Below, one piece after another: positions 51,055 through 59,703 of a DNA stretch of 64,000 bases (position 1 is its first letter; the number at the start of each line of letters is the position of its first letter). Below the pieces are notes generated by a model. The model worked only from the letters and a program-made list of their open reading frames with translations, ran no database searches and was not told the DNA's origin. The position numbers were made by a program, and so were the translations under genes. The stretch covers positions 2,852,001-2,916,000 of the forward strand of contig NZ_MCGV01000001.1 in NCBI RefSeq assembly GCF_001705235.1, given 5' to 3'. This DNA is from Clostridium pasteurianum. GTDB lineage: Bacteria > Bacillota > Clostridia > Clostridiales > Clostridiaceae.

Positions 51055-51221
51055 AAAATTCCGTAGGCACGGAGGAATTTTTTCATTGCTTTACCCTCAA
51101 AAATAAAATAACAATATTGCAGAACGATTTAAATAAAATTTAATACATCTTAGAATTTTACTATTTAGACTTTTAGATGTATAAATTTTATTTAATGTTC
51201 TGCAATATTGTTATTCTATTT
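51055..51221 (-). repeat. Long palindromic element, copy B, overlapping the SleB-like stop codon
   Basis: The hairpin spans 51101-51221: ACAATATTGCAGAAC near 51111-51125 pairs with GTTCTGCAATATTGT near 51197-51211, then TAAATTTTATTTAA-type inner pairing and ATACATCT/AGATGTAT close a 24-base loop. On the left lie the linker TTGCTTTACCC (51086-51096) and a small hairpin (51055-51082). Read on the minus strand, the same order and orientation apply as in copy C: gene stop (TAG, 51216-51218), hairpin, linker, small hairpin. It may serve as the terminator of the minus-strand gene. Confidence 0.78.
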
Positions 51222-51797
51222 ATATGTTCTAAAAAATACGTGATTGCCTATAATTTTTACATTTTCTTTTTGTATGTTATTCATCCATGAGGATGTTGAT
51301 ATTCTCGGGTTATAAAAATATACAGCTTTGGGAGTTGGATCATTTCCATGTAAAGCATCCATAACTGCATTGTAGCATTCTTTATTTGGTGATACTGTTA
51401 TTTTCCCATCTCTGATGCATGAAAAAGCATATTTTTGTTTAACTACATCGCCTATGGATTTAGGAAACTCTGGGTTTTGAAGTCTGTTTAGAATAACAGA
51501 TGCTACAGCCACTTTACCTTCGTATGGTTCTGAGCAACTTTCAGCGTATACCACCTGTGCCATTAAATTAATATCATTATTGGTGATATAAATGGAATTG
51601 CCATTAGGATTAAAAACCTGAACAGAATCGACCTTTTCATCATATAAATTTTTCTCGACCTTTTCATCATTGACTGCTGATAAAGGTTTATAAAGAATTC
51701 CCTCCTTTGGTATAGAAAAAGTACTTGCACTACAAGAATTAGGAAAACAAAATCCAATTGAAACAAAAAGCATAATAGCCCAAATGAATTTTTTCAT
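51216..51797 (-). CDS. SleB/CwlJ-type cell wall hydrolase, secreted
   Basis: The 193-residue product has an N-terminal signal peptide (KKFIWAIMLFVSIGFCFP then SCSAS) and a C-terminal hydrolase_2 (SleB-type) domain from about residue 80: MAQVVYAESCSEPYEGKVAV, VILNRLQNPEFPKSIGDVV and NDPTPKAVYFYNPR. Such enzymes are lytic transglycosylases of spore cortex or vegetative wall. ATG 51797 (minus strand) follows AAGGAGG; a TTG one codon earlier is less likely. Expression is probably set by the c-di-AMP riboswitch just upstream. No peptidoglycan-binding domain is fused, unlike SleB itself. Confidence 0.88.
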   Translation of the reverse strand: MKKFIWAIMLFVSIGFCFPNSCSASTFSIPKEGILYKPLSAVNDEKVEKNLYDEKVDSVQVFNPNGNSIYITNNDINLMAQVVYAESCSEPYEGKVAVASVILNRLQNPEFPKSIGDVVKQKYAFSCIRDGKITVSPNKECYNAVMDALHGNDPTPKAVYFYNPRISTSSWMNNIQKENVKIIGNHVFFRTYK

Positions 51798-51816
51798 CAA
51801 TATTCCTCCTTTTATT

Positions 51817-51920
51817 TTACGAGGTTAGCTGACGGATTCGGTAAAGGCACAAACCTACACATAAACATGTGATTCACCCCAAAAAATGGTTTCCCCGTGT
51901 TTTTTAATTCAGGCTAATGA
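51817..51920 (-). promoter_or_regulatory. c-di-AMP riboswitch (ydaO-yuaA type)
   Basis: On the minus strand the leader reads ACGGGGAAACCA, then TTGGGGTGAATC, a variable hairpin CACAT/ATGTG, and the hallmark 3' block CCGAATCCGTCAGCTAACCT. This is the conserved ydaO-yuaA pattern, a c-di-AMP sensor that lowers expression when c-di-AMP is high. The aptamer ends about nine bases before the GGAGG of the hydrolase gene. There is no room for a terminator between them, so control is probably at translation start. Cell-wall hydrolases are common targets. The c-di-AMP synthase gene lies 1.2 kb away. Confidence 0.88.
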
Positions 51921-51967
51921 TATTATGCGCAAGATTATGAAAAAAATTCATATAAATCATAAAAAAT

Positions 51968-52927
51968 CTATTTGTACAGCTTGTTAAATTTATCAAAGTC
52001 CTCATTTGTTTTTTTAAATTTGTAATCTGAATCATTGTATAGTTTAGATATATCTGAGGCAGAAAGGTAAGTGTCAGATGAATTTTCTTCATAGGTTAGA
52101 GCAGATATAAAGTCTTTTATGTATAGTTTATAATCATTTACTGACTTTTTTAATGCACAGAAAACATCAACCTTATTTTGTGGAATAGAAAGGTTCGCTA
52201 AATTTTGTTCAAAATTACTTAAATTACTTTGGTTATCTTCTATTTGTTTAAGTGCGTAATTGTACGAGATCTTTTTATTTCTTGCTTCTTCTGCATAGAA
52301 TTTAAAATTTGTTCGTATAGAATTAAATTCATTAGCCATAGTAGAAATGTTGGAATTAAATTCACTCAATTCAGAAGACGAAACGGCATTGTATTTTTTT
52401 AGTGCTTGTTTTTCAGCAAAATAATGTTTTGAATTGTATAAAAGAGCTGAAAAATTGTTGGTCGTAATTAGATCTTTTTTAAATGAATTCGTTTCTGAAT
52501 ATTTTTTTACGCAGAGTTTTTGATAGTTATCAAGTGAATTTATAGAAGAAGATAAGTTAGGATCATCTGGATTATCTATACATAAAATAAGCTGCTTGTA
52601 GGCGAGAATATTTTCAGTTATACCAGCATTTAAAGATGACATTATATATTTGTATTTGTTTATTACATGGGTGTGATTTATATCTTTTTTGATATTAAGA
52701 AGATAATGTATACTGTTAGATGCTTGTTTTTTAGTATCTTTTGCATCAAATTTTACTGATATATTATTTGCACTATTAATTGAAGTTGCAATTTTATTTA
52801 TGTAGTTTTTGTAGTTCTCATAAGAATTTATTAGAATTATGTTATAGGCTATAAAAAACACAAGAGTGCATGCTAAAATTGTAGTAAAACTTATAAATGC
52901 TATTTTTTTATTGATAAAGTTTTTCAC
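51968..52927 (-). CDS. Membrane-anchored helical protein of unknown function
   Basis: I choose GTG at 52927 (minus strand) after AGAGGTGAT, giving 319 residues starting MKNFINKKIAFISFTTIL. One N-terminal membrane segment (FISFTTILACTLVFFIAYNI) is followed by about 270 residues rich in Asn, Lys, Ser and Tyr that look mostly helical, probably outside the cell. No enzymatic motif is seen. It reads toward the riboswitch and hydrolase gene. Its start is divergent from cdaA with about 145 bases between. Confidence 0.7.
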   Translation of the reverse strand: MKNFINKKIAFISFTTILACTLVFFIAYNIILINSYENYKNYINKIATSINSANNISVKFDAKDTKKQASNSIHYLLNIKKDINHTHVINKYKYIMSSLNAGITENILAYKQLILCIDNPDDPNLSSSINSLDNYQKLCVKKYSETNSFKKDLITTNNFSALLYNSKHYFAEKQALKKYNAVSSSELSEFNSNISTMANEFNSIRTNFKFYAEEARNKKISYNYALKQIEDNQSNLSNFEQNLANLSIPQNKVDVFCALKKSVNDYKLYIKDFISALTYEENSSDTYLSASDISKLYNDSDYKFKKTNEDFDKFNKLYK

Positions 52928-53074
52928 TGTTATATCACCTCTTATGTATATAGTTATGTAAAAAAACAATTATATATTCTTTTAATAAAAAATTATAAAT
53001 TTAATCCATATAAATTTTCATTGTATAGTGTATAATTATAATTATAGTTAACTAATATGGTGGAGGTGAAAAAT

Positions 53075-53920
53075 TTGGAAGTAATAGACATTATAGAAAA
53101 TTCTCTTAAGGGATTAACTGTGTGGTCTGTAGTTGATATACTTGTTGTTACATACATATTTTATAAAATTTATAGTATCATGAGAGAAACCAGAGCTGTG
53201 CAGCTGTTAAAGGGAATACTTTTAATAATTTTATTGATACCTCTAAGTGAAATTTTTAATCTTACAATGCTTAATTGGATTTTACAGAGAACTATAACTA
53301 TAGGTGTTCTCTCTATAATAATAATATTTCAACCGGAAATAAGAAGAGCTCTTGAACATCTTGGAAGAAGTGCATTTGCTGAAGGACATATTTTGCAGGA
53401 TAGAGATGCAATAGATAAGCTGTTAAAAGAGATTATTACCAGTGTGAAAAATTTATCAGAGAGCAAAACAGGGGCACTTATTATAATTGAGCAGGCCACT
53501 GGTCTTGAGGATATAATAAGCTCAGGTACCAGAATTGATGCTATAGTATCATCGGCATTATTAGAAAATATATTTGTAGTAAATACACCTCTCCATGATG
53601 GAGCGACAATAATAAGAAATGACAGAATTGTAGCTTCAGGGTGTTTCTTGCCACTTACTTCGAATAATGACTTAAATAAAAAGCTTGGAACGAGGCATAG
53701 AGCGGGAATAGGAATATCAGAGAATTCTGATGCCTTAGTTCTAATAGTATCAGAAGAAACCGGAAATATATCACTTGCTATAAATGGAAAACTCACAAGA
53801 AATTATACCCCTGAAAAATTGAAAGAAATATTGATGAATATAATTATGAATAGGTACAGAAAGAAAATTACATTTTGGGAGAAGGTGAAAGGGTGGACAC
53901 AAAAACAAAAAAAGAAATAG
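53075..53920 (+). CDS. cdaA: Diadenylate cyclase (c-di-AMP synthase) CdaA
   Basis: CdaA makes c-di-AMP from two ATP at the membrane. The 281-residue product has three N-terminal membrane segments (about residues 15-80) and a DAC domain with the catalytic DGATIIRNDR near residue 175 and GTRHRAGIG near residue 207. I prefer TTG 53075, six bases after GGAGGTG; an in-frame ATG at 53057 has no ribosome site. It overlaps cdaR. In many Firmicutes glmM follows cdaR; here it does not. Confidence 0.95.
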   Translation: MEVIDIIENSLKGLTVWSVVDILVVTYIFYKIYSIMRETRAVQLLKGILLIILLIPLSEIFNLTMLNWILQRTITIGVLSIIIIFQPEIRRALEHLGRSAFAEGHILQDRDAIDKLLKEIITSVKNLSESKTGALIIIEQATGLEDIISSGTRIDAIVSSALLENIFVVNTPLHDGATIIRNDRIVASGCFLPLTSNNDLNKKLGTRHRAGIGISENSDALVLIVSEETGNISLAINGKLTRNYTPEKLKEILMNIIMNRYRKKITFWEKVKGWTQKQKKK

Positions 53921-55104
53921 TAGTTAGGATTATGTGTTTTTTGGCTGCATTTGGTTTGTGGATGTACATTACTAACTATGAAAATCCTATTAAAACTTAT
54001 AAAATTAAAAATATTCCAGTTACAATAAATAATACTGATTCCCTTAAGTCAAGTAATCTTACCCTTGCACCTAATCAAAAATTTGAAATTACACTTACAA
54101 TAAAGGGTAATGCAGCGGATATATATAAAGTCAAAGCGGGTGAATTTAAGATAGTAGCTGATATCAGCTCTTATGCGGTAAAGCAAGGTGAAAATAACAT
54201 ACCTGTCCAAATAATAAAATCTCCTGATAATGTAAATGTTGTTCAAGGAGATAACATGTGGGTGAGTGTAAGAGTAGACAAAATAGAGAAGAAAAGTGTT
54301 GCTGTAGCTGTAAAAAAGCAAGGAAAAACTACTTATTTAACAGAACTTTATGAAGCATTTTCAAATCCATCTAAAGCTAATATTTCTGGAGCATCTGAGG
54401 CAGTCTCTACAGTAGATCACGTAGAGGCAACAGCGGTTATTAAAAGTGAAGATGAAGATACTTTTACAAGTAAAGCTAAGCTTACAGCTATTGATGCTAA
54501 AGGAAATATTGTAAATGGCGTTGAAATAGAACCTAAGAATATAGATATAACTTTGACTAAAAGAAGGAAAGTTAAAAGTGCAGCCATAAATGTAGTAACT
54601 ACAGGGCAGCCAGCCAATGGGGTAAAGATAAAATCCATAACTCCAAGTATATCAAATATAGAATTGGTAGGAACAAACGATGGCCTTAGTAATATATCTT
54701 CAATCAATACAGAAGCTATAGATTTGTCAAAAATTTCTGCTGCACAAACTTTAAATGTAAAACTTGTAGTTCCAGATGGTATCAAACTTGCTAATTCCGA
54801 TAATACTGTGAGTGTAAATATAGTAACAGATAATATTATACAAAAGAGCTTTAGTGTTAATATAAGCACGGTAAATTTAGGAGCAAATTTAAAATCACAA
54901 ATGGCAAGCAATACTGTAGGGGTAGTTGTATCTGGATATCAGTCGGTTATTAACGGCATAAAGGATGGAGATATAAAAGCTTCTGTGGATTTAAGTAATT
55001 TAAGTGAAGGAACGTACAGCCTTCCAATAAATTTAACACTGCCTTCAGGCGTTACAAAGGTTTCACAGACGACAGATAAGATTAATGTTACTATAACAAA
55101 ATAA
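53893..55104 (+). CDS. cdaR: CdaA regulatory protein CdaR (YbbR domains)
   Basis: This YbbR-repeat protein is anchored in the membrane next to CdaA and modulates it. GTG 53893 follows AAGGTGA and gives 403 residues. One N-terminal membrane segment (IMCFLAAFGLWMYITNY) is followed by about four extracytoplasmic YbbR repeats (for example VKSAAINVVTTGQPANGVKI). It overlaps the end of cdaA by 28 bases, consistent with coupled synthesis of the pair. Confidence 0.92.
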   Translation: MDTKTKKEIVVRIMCFLAAFGLWMYITNYENPIKTYKIKNIPVTINNTDSLKSSNLTLAPNQKFEITLTIKGNAADIYKVKAGEFKIVADISSYAVKQGENNIPVQIIKSPDNVNVVQGDNMWVSVRVDKIEKKSVAVAVKKQGKTTYLTELYEAFSNPSKANISGASEAVSTVDHVEATAVIKSEDEDTFTSKAKLTAIDAKGNIVNGVEIEPKNIDITLTKRRKVKSAAINVVTTGQPANGVKIKSITPSISNIELVGTNDGLSNISSINTEAIDLSKISAAQTLNVKLVVPDGIKLANSDNTVSVNIVTDNIIQKSFSVNISTVNLGANLKSQMASNTVGVVVSGYQSVINGIKDGDIKASVDLSNLSEGTYSLPINLTLPSGVTKVSQTTDKINVTITK

Positions 55105-55119
55105 GGAGAAAATTATTAT

Positions 55120-56748
55120 ATGATACGAATTAATAATATAATTTTAGATATAGATGAAGATGAAGAAAATATAAGGAAAAGGGCAGCAAAGAAGCTTAAA
55201 ATTTCAGAGAAGGATTTTGAAAAATTTAAAATTCTAAGGGAATCTATAGATGCAAGAAGGAAAAACACTATAAAATTCAACTATTCCGTTGAGGTAAAGT
55301 GTAAAAATGAGGATAGAATAATATCAAAGATTCACGGAAGAGATGCATTTATTGAAAAAGATAAGCCGAAAGAAAAATTTCAATTTGGCCACGAAAAACT
55401 TAAATCTAGACCTGTAGTTATTGGAATGGGACCATGTGGAATGTTTGCTGCTTTAACACTTGCACAGAATGGTTATGCACCAATTGTTATCGAAAGAGGA
55501 GAAAATGTGGATGACAGAACAAAGACTGTGGATAACTTTTGGAAAACTGGTGAATTAAATACAGAGTCAAATGTTCAATTTGGAGAAGGTGGAGCTGGAA
55601 CCTTTTCTGATGGTAAGCTTACCACGAGGATAAAGGATTCTAGGTGCGGTTTAGTTCTTGATGAATTTGTAAGCTGTGGGGCACCGGAGGAGATAACTTA
55701 TTCGGGAAAACCACATATAGGTACGGATATATTAAAAAAAGTTGTTAAGAATATACGAAAAAAGATAATAAATTTAGGCGGAGAAATAATTTTTAACAGT
55801 AGACTAGAGGATATAATTGTAAAAAATAATGCTATTTGTGCAGTTGTGGTAAATGGCGAAGAAATACCTGCCGAATGTGTAATACTGGCAGTAGGTCACA
55901 GCTCTAGAGATACGTATGAAATGCTCTATAAAAAAGGAGTGTTTTTAGAACCAAAGCCTTTTGCTATAGGTGTTAGAATAGAGCATCCTAGGGAGTTTAT
56001 AAATGAAAGTCAATATGGAAAATATAAAGATCATCCAAGACTTAAAGCAGCGGATTATAGGTTGTCACATACTACAAAAGATAAAAGAGGAGTATATAGT
56101 TTTTGTATGTGCCCTGGAGGAGCAGTTGTTGCTTCATCATCAGAACAAGAAAGACTTGTATGCAATGGTATGAGCAATTACAGAAGAGATATGGAAAATT
56201 CAAATGCAGCTATTGTTGTAACGGTTAAGGAAGATGATTTTAAAAATGCAATAGGACTTTATAACAAAGATATAAGTGATAAAAATCCTCTTATAGGTAT
56301 GGAATTTCAAAGATATTATGAGCATCTTGCCTATTTAAATGGAGGAGGAAATTATAATGCACCGATTCAGCTTGTAGGTGATTTTATGAAGGATACCGTA
56401 TCTACTAAAATAGGAGGCGTTAAGCCGTCATATACTCCAGGATATAAGTTTGCAGCATTATCTAAGTGTCTTCCTTCGTATGTTATTAGCTCTTTAAAAG
56501 AGGGAATGATTGATTTTGACAAAAAAATAACAGGATTTATGTATAATGATGCTGTTATGACAGGAATTGAAACAAGAACTTCTGCACCAGTAAAAATAGT
56601 TAGAGGTGAGAACCTTGAAAGTATTTCATTACAAGGCTTGTATCCTTCTGGTGAAGGGGCTGGCTTTGCAGGCGGTATAATATCTGCTGCAGTTGATGGA
56701 ATTAAATCAGCAGAAAGTATAATGAAGAAATATAAAATAAATATATAA
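55120..56748 (+). CDS. FAD-dependent dehydrogenase (BFD-like/COG2509 family)
   Basis: This 542-residue cytosolic flavoprotein has a preceding domain of about 95 residues (AAKKLKISEKDFEKFKILR, typical of this family) and then the Rossmann motif GMGPCGMFAALTLA. FGEGGAGTFSDGKLTTR and the C-terminal YPSGEGAGFAGGI are also family features. The family is widespread in anaerobes, but its substrate is not established. ATG 55120 follows AAGGAGA, 15 bases after cdaR, so it may be in the cda transcript. Confidence 0.85.
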   Translation: MIRINNIILDIDEDEENIRKRAAKKLKISEKDFEKFKILRESIDARRKNTIKFNYSVEVKCKNEDRIISKIHGRDAFIEKDKPKEKFQFGHEKLKSRPVVIGMGPCGMFAALTLAQNGYAPIVIERGENVDDRTKTVDNFWKTGELNTESNVQFGEGGAGTFSDGKLTTRIKDSRCGLVLDEFVSCGAPEEITYSGKPHIGTDILKKVVKNIRKKIINLGGEIIFNSRLEDIIVKNNAICAVVVNGEEIPAECVILAVGHSSRDTYEMLYKKGVFLEPKPFAIGVRIEHPREFINESQYGKYKDHPRLKAADYRLSHTTKDKRGVYSFCMCPGGAVVASSSEQERLVCNGMSNYRRDMENSNAAIVVTVKEDDFKNAIGLYNKDISDKNPLIGMEFQRYYEHLAYLNGGGNYNAPIQLVGDFMKDTVSTKIGGVKPSYTPGYKFAALSKCLPSYVISSLKEGMIDFDKKITGFMYNDAVMTGIETRTSAPVKIVRGENLESISLQGLYPSGEGAGFAGGIISAAVDGIKSAESIMKKYKINI

Positions 56749-56764
56749 AAATTTTCAGAAAAGC

Positions 56765-56793
56765 TTAACTTAATGTGAAAAGTTTGTTAAAAT
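56765..56793 (+). promoter_or_regulatory. ptb-buk promoter
   Basis: TTAACT (56765-56770) and TAAAAT (56788-56793) are 17 bases apart, about 65 bases before ptb. Confidence 0.65.
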
Positions 56794-56856
56794 ATAAATG
56801 AGCACGTTAATCATTTAACATGGGTATATTAAAAATTAAAAGGGAGTGTACGAACT

Positions 56857-57762
56857 GTGATTAAGAGTTTTGATGAAATAATCATGAAAGTAAAAAGTAA
56901 AGAAATGAAAAAGGTTGCTGTTGCTGTAGCACAGGATGCACCTGTACTTGAAGCAATAAGAGATGCAAAGAAAAATGGCATTGCAGATGCTATTCTTGTT
57001 GGAGATCATGATGAAATCGTATCAATAGGACTTAAAATAGGACTAGATGTAAATCAATTTGAGATAGTAAACGAGCCTGATGTTAAAAAAGCAGCTTTAA
57101 AGGCAGTAGAGCTTGTATCAACAGGAAAAGCAGACATGGTAATGAAAGGACTTGTAAATACAGCAACTTTCCTAAGATCTGTATTAAACAAAGAAGTTGG
57201 ACTAAGAACAGGAAAAACTATGTCCCATGTTGCAGTATTTGAAACTGAAAAATTTGATAGACTTTTATTTTTAACAGATGTTGCTTTTAACACATACCCT
57301 GAATTAAAAGAAAAGATTGATATAGTAAATAATGCAGTTAAAGTAGCACATGCAATTGGAATAGAAAAACCAAAGGTAGCACCAATATGTGCTGTTGAGG
57401 TTGTAAATCCTAAGATGCCTGCAACACTTGATGCAGCAATGCTTTCAAAAATGAGTGATAGAGGACAAATTAAAGGATGCGTAGTTGATGGACCTTTAGC
57501 ATTAGATATAGCTTTATCACAAGATGCTGCAAAACATAAGGGCGTAACTGGAGAAGTTGCTGGAAAAGCAGATATCTTCTTAATGCCAAACATAGAAACA
57601 GGAAATGTAATGTACAAAACTTTAACATATACAACTGACTCTAAAAATGGTGGAATACTTGTTGGAACTTCTGCTCCTGTTGTTTTAACTTCAAGAGCTG
57701 ACAGTCATGAAACAAAGATGAATTCTATAGCACTTGCAGCATTAGTTGCAGGTAATAAATAA
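56857..57762 (+). CDS. ptb: Phosphate butyryltransferase
   Basis: Ptb converts butyryl-CoA and phosphate to butyryl-phosphate, the first step of butyrate formation. The 301-residue product belongs to the PTA_PTB family: [41 protein letters not shown] and [14 protein letters not shown] are conserved segments. GTG 56857 follows AAGGGAGTG. The buk gene follows 19 bases later; together they yield ATP during acidogenic growth. Confidence 0.96.
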   Translation: MIKSFDEIIMKVKSKEMKKVAVAVAQDAPVLEAIRDAKKNGIADAILVGDHDEIVSIGLKIGLDVNQFEIVNEPDVKKAALKAVELVSTGKADMVMKGLVNTATFLRSVLNKEVGLRTGKTMSHVAVFETEKFDRLLFLTDVAFNTYPELKEKIDIVNNAVKVAHAIGIEKPKVAPICAVEVVNPKMPATLDAAMLSKMSDRGQIKGCVVDGPLALDIALSQDAAKHKGVTGEVAGKADIFLMPNIETGNVMYKTLTYTTDSKNGGILVGTSAPVVLTSRADSHETKMNSIALAALVAGNK

Positions 57763-57781
57763 TATAGTGGGGGTAAGTAAC

Positions 57782-58846
57782 ATGTATAGATTATTAATAA
57801 TTAATCCAGGCTCTACTTCAACTAAAATAGGTGTTTATGACGATGAAAAAGAAGTATTTGAGAAGACTTTAAGACATTCAGCAGAAGAGATAGCAAAATA
57901 TAAAACAATATTTGATCAATTTGAATTCAGAAAAGATGTAATATTAGACGCTTTAAAGGAAGCTAAAATAGAAGTTGCAAGTTTAAATGCAATAGTTGGA
58001 AGAGGTGGAATGCTAAAACCTCTAGTAAGTGGTACTTATGAGGTTAATGATGCAATGCTTCACGACCTTAAAATAGGAGTACAGGGACAACATGCTGCAA
58101 ATCTTGCAGGAATAATAGCAAAAGAAATAGCTAAAGGCGTTAATATTCCAGCTTACATAGTAGATCCAATAGTTGTTGATGAATTATCAGATGTTGCAAG
58201 AGTATCAGGAATGGCTGATATACCAAGAAAAAGTATATTTCACGCATTAAATCAGAAGGCAGTTGCTAGAAGATATGCTAAGGAAAAAGGAAAGAAATAT
58301 GAGGATTTAAATCTTATAGTAGCTCACATGGGTGGAGGTACAACCGTAGGAGTACACCAAAAGGGAGTAGTTGTTGATGTAAACAACGGTCTTGATGGAG
58401 AGGGACCATTCTCACCAGAGAGAAGCGGCGGTGTTCCAATAGGAGACCTCGTAAGAATGTGCTTCAGCGGAAAATATACTGAAGATGAAGTAATGAAAAA
58501 GATAAACGGTAAAGGCGGAGTAGTCAGCTATTTAAATACACTTGACTTTAAAGCTGTAGTAGACAAGGCTCTTGAAGGAGATAAGAACTGCAAGCTTGTA
58601 TATGAAGCCTTTACTTATCAGGTATCAAAAGAAATAGGAAAATGTGCTGCTGTTTTAAGTGGTAATGTAGATGCTATAATTTTAACAGGTGGAATTGCTT
58701 ACAATGATCATGTATGCAAAGCAATAACTGACAGAGTAAAATTCATAGCTCCTGTAGTACAGTACGGAGGAGAAGATGAGCTTCTTGCTTTAGCCGAAGG
58801 TGGACTTAGAGTTTTAAGAGGAGAAGAAAAGGCCAAACAGTACTAG
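57782..58846 (+). CDS. buk: Butyrate kinase
   Basis: Butyrate kinase makes ATP and butyrate from butyryl-phosphate and ADP. ATG 57782 gives 354 residues starting [20 protein letters not shown]. The ASKHA-fold motifs [19 protein letters not shown] and the adenosine loop TGGIAYND are present. A longer frame from 57746 has no ribosome site and is not used. It ends at a bidirectional terminator. Confidence 0.97.
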   Translation: MYRLLIINPGSTSTKIGVYDDEKEVFEKTLRHSAEEIAKYKTIFDQFEFRKDVILDALKEAKIEVASLNAIVGRGGMLKPLVSGTYEVNDAMLHDLKIGVQGQHAANLAGIIAKEIAKGVNIPAYIVDPIVVDELSDVARVSGMADIPRKSIFHALNQKAVARRYAKEKGKKYEDLNLIVAHMGGGTTVGVHQKGVVVDVNNGLDGEGPFSPERSGGVPIGDLVRMCFSGKYTEDEVMKKINGKGGVVSYLNTLDFKAVVDKALEGDKNCKLVYEAFTYQVSKEIGKCAAVLSGNVDAIILTGGIAYNDHVCKAITDRVKFIAPVVQYGGEDELLALAEGGLRVLRGEEKAKQY

Positions 58847-58851
58847 AAGTA

Positions 58852-58896
58852 AAGAGTTTTAGCGGCGAAAGACATGCCACTAAAACTCTTAGTTTT
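58852..58896. terminator. Bidirectional terminator after buk
   Basis: AAGAGTTTTAG pairs with CTAAAACTCTT, with inner GGC/GCC, one mismatch and a loop near GAAAGACAT, followed by AGTTTTTATT. It serves buk and the convergent VanZ-like gene. Confidence 0.85.
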
Positions 58897-59374
58897 TATT
58901 ATGCTTTCTGCGTAGTATTACATAATATACAAAATAGCTTATCCACATACCAATATTTGCACCAAGAAAATCTATCATAACATCAGATACCTGGGATGTC
59001 CTTCCAGGAACATATAACTGATGAAATTCATCAAGTACAGCATAAAACAAGCATATAAACCATATATAAACCACTGCATTTTTGCCTTTAAGACCAAAGC
59101 TAAAAAGAACAATTGTAACTATAATTGCAAGTAAAAGGTATTCAAAAGCATGGGCATTTTTTCTTATGAAGATGTTTATTTTTTCATCCCTTTGATTTGC
59201 TGGAAGGGTGTTGTAGTTTTTTTTACTTTCGCCTTTTAATTTTCTGTATAAATTTCTTAAATCATTTGTGTAGTGGTAGCTTCGCGCGTTAGATGTATTT
59301 GTGTTTTGAGAAGAATTATAAAATATAAATGAAAAGCATAAAATACATGCTAGAATTAATAATAGTTTTTTCAT
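58889..59374 (-). CDS. VanZ-like membrane protein
   Basis: The 161-residue product has about four membrane segments and the VanZ-family pattern: DKINIFIRKNAHAFEYLLLA, then YAVLDEFHQLYVPGRTSQVSD and a last membrane helix. Most such proteins have no known function; only a few confer teicoplanin resistance. I prefer ATG 59374 (minus strand) after CAGGTG; a GTG three codons earlier is less likely. It is convergent with buk. Confidence 0.88.
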   Translation of the reverse strand: MKKLLLILACILCFSFIFYNSSQNTNTSNARSYHYTNDLRNLYRKLKGESKKNYNTLPANQRDEKINIFIRKNAHAFEYLLLAIIVTIVLFSFGLKGKNAVVYIWFICLFYAVLDEFHQLYVPGRTSQVSDVMIDFLGANIGMWISYFVYYVILRRKHNKN

Positions 59375-59542
59375 GGATGACACCTGCCTTTTAAGTTGAA
59401 AATTTTATTTGTATATGTAAATAAGTACTTTGGAAAATGTAAAAATTAAGTTTTGCAGTAGTTTTATATAATTATATCATAAATGTATATTTACATTAAT
59501 ATTAGGCTGTAATATATAATAAGATTTACATATTCTTTTTTT

Positions 59543-59571
59543 TTGTATAATTGGTTTGGTTGCCGTATAAT
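59543..59571 (+). promoter_or_regulatory. Promoter before the glycan cluster
   Basis: TTGTAT (59543-59548) and TATAAT (59566-59571) are separated by 17 bases. A second TATAAT occurs at 59650-59655 with a poor -35. Otherwise the 330-base gap 59375-59703 shows nothing beyond AT-rich sequence. Confidence 0.55.
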
Positions 59572-59703
59572 GTAATAATGGAATAAATTAAATATGACTA
59601 AAATACAGAAATTATGATAAATAATAATGAATTTAAAAAAGAATTAGTGTATAATTAATAGGAGAAAAGGACAAGTATTATAAAATGCAAGGGGGGGCAT
59701 ATA

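Noticed and set aside
50270-51221. Palindrome pair as a CRISPR array
   Set aside because: There are no short regularly spaced direct repeats and no cas genes in the window.
53057-53074. ATG 53057 as the cdaA start
   Set aside because: No ribosome site precedes it; GGAGGTG lies inside the proposed coding part and points to TTG 53075.
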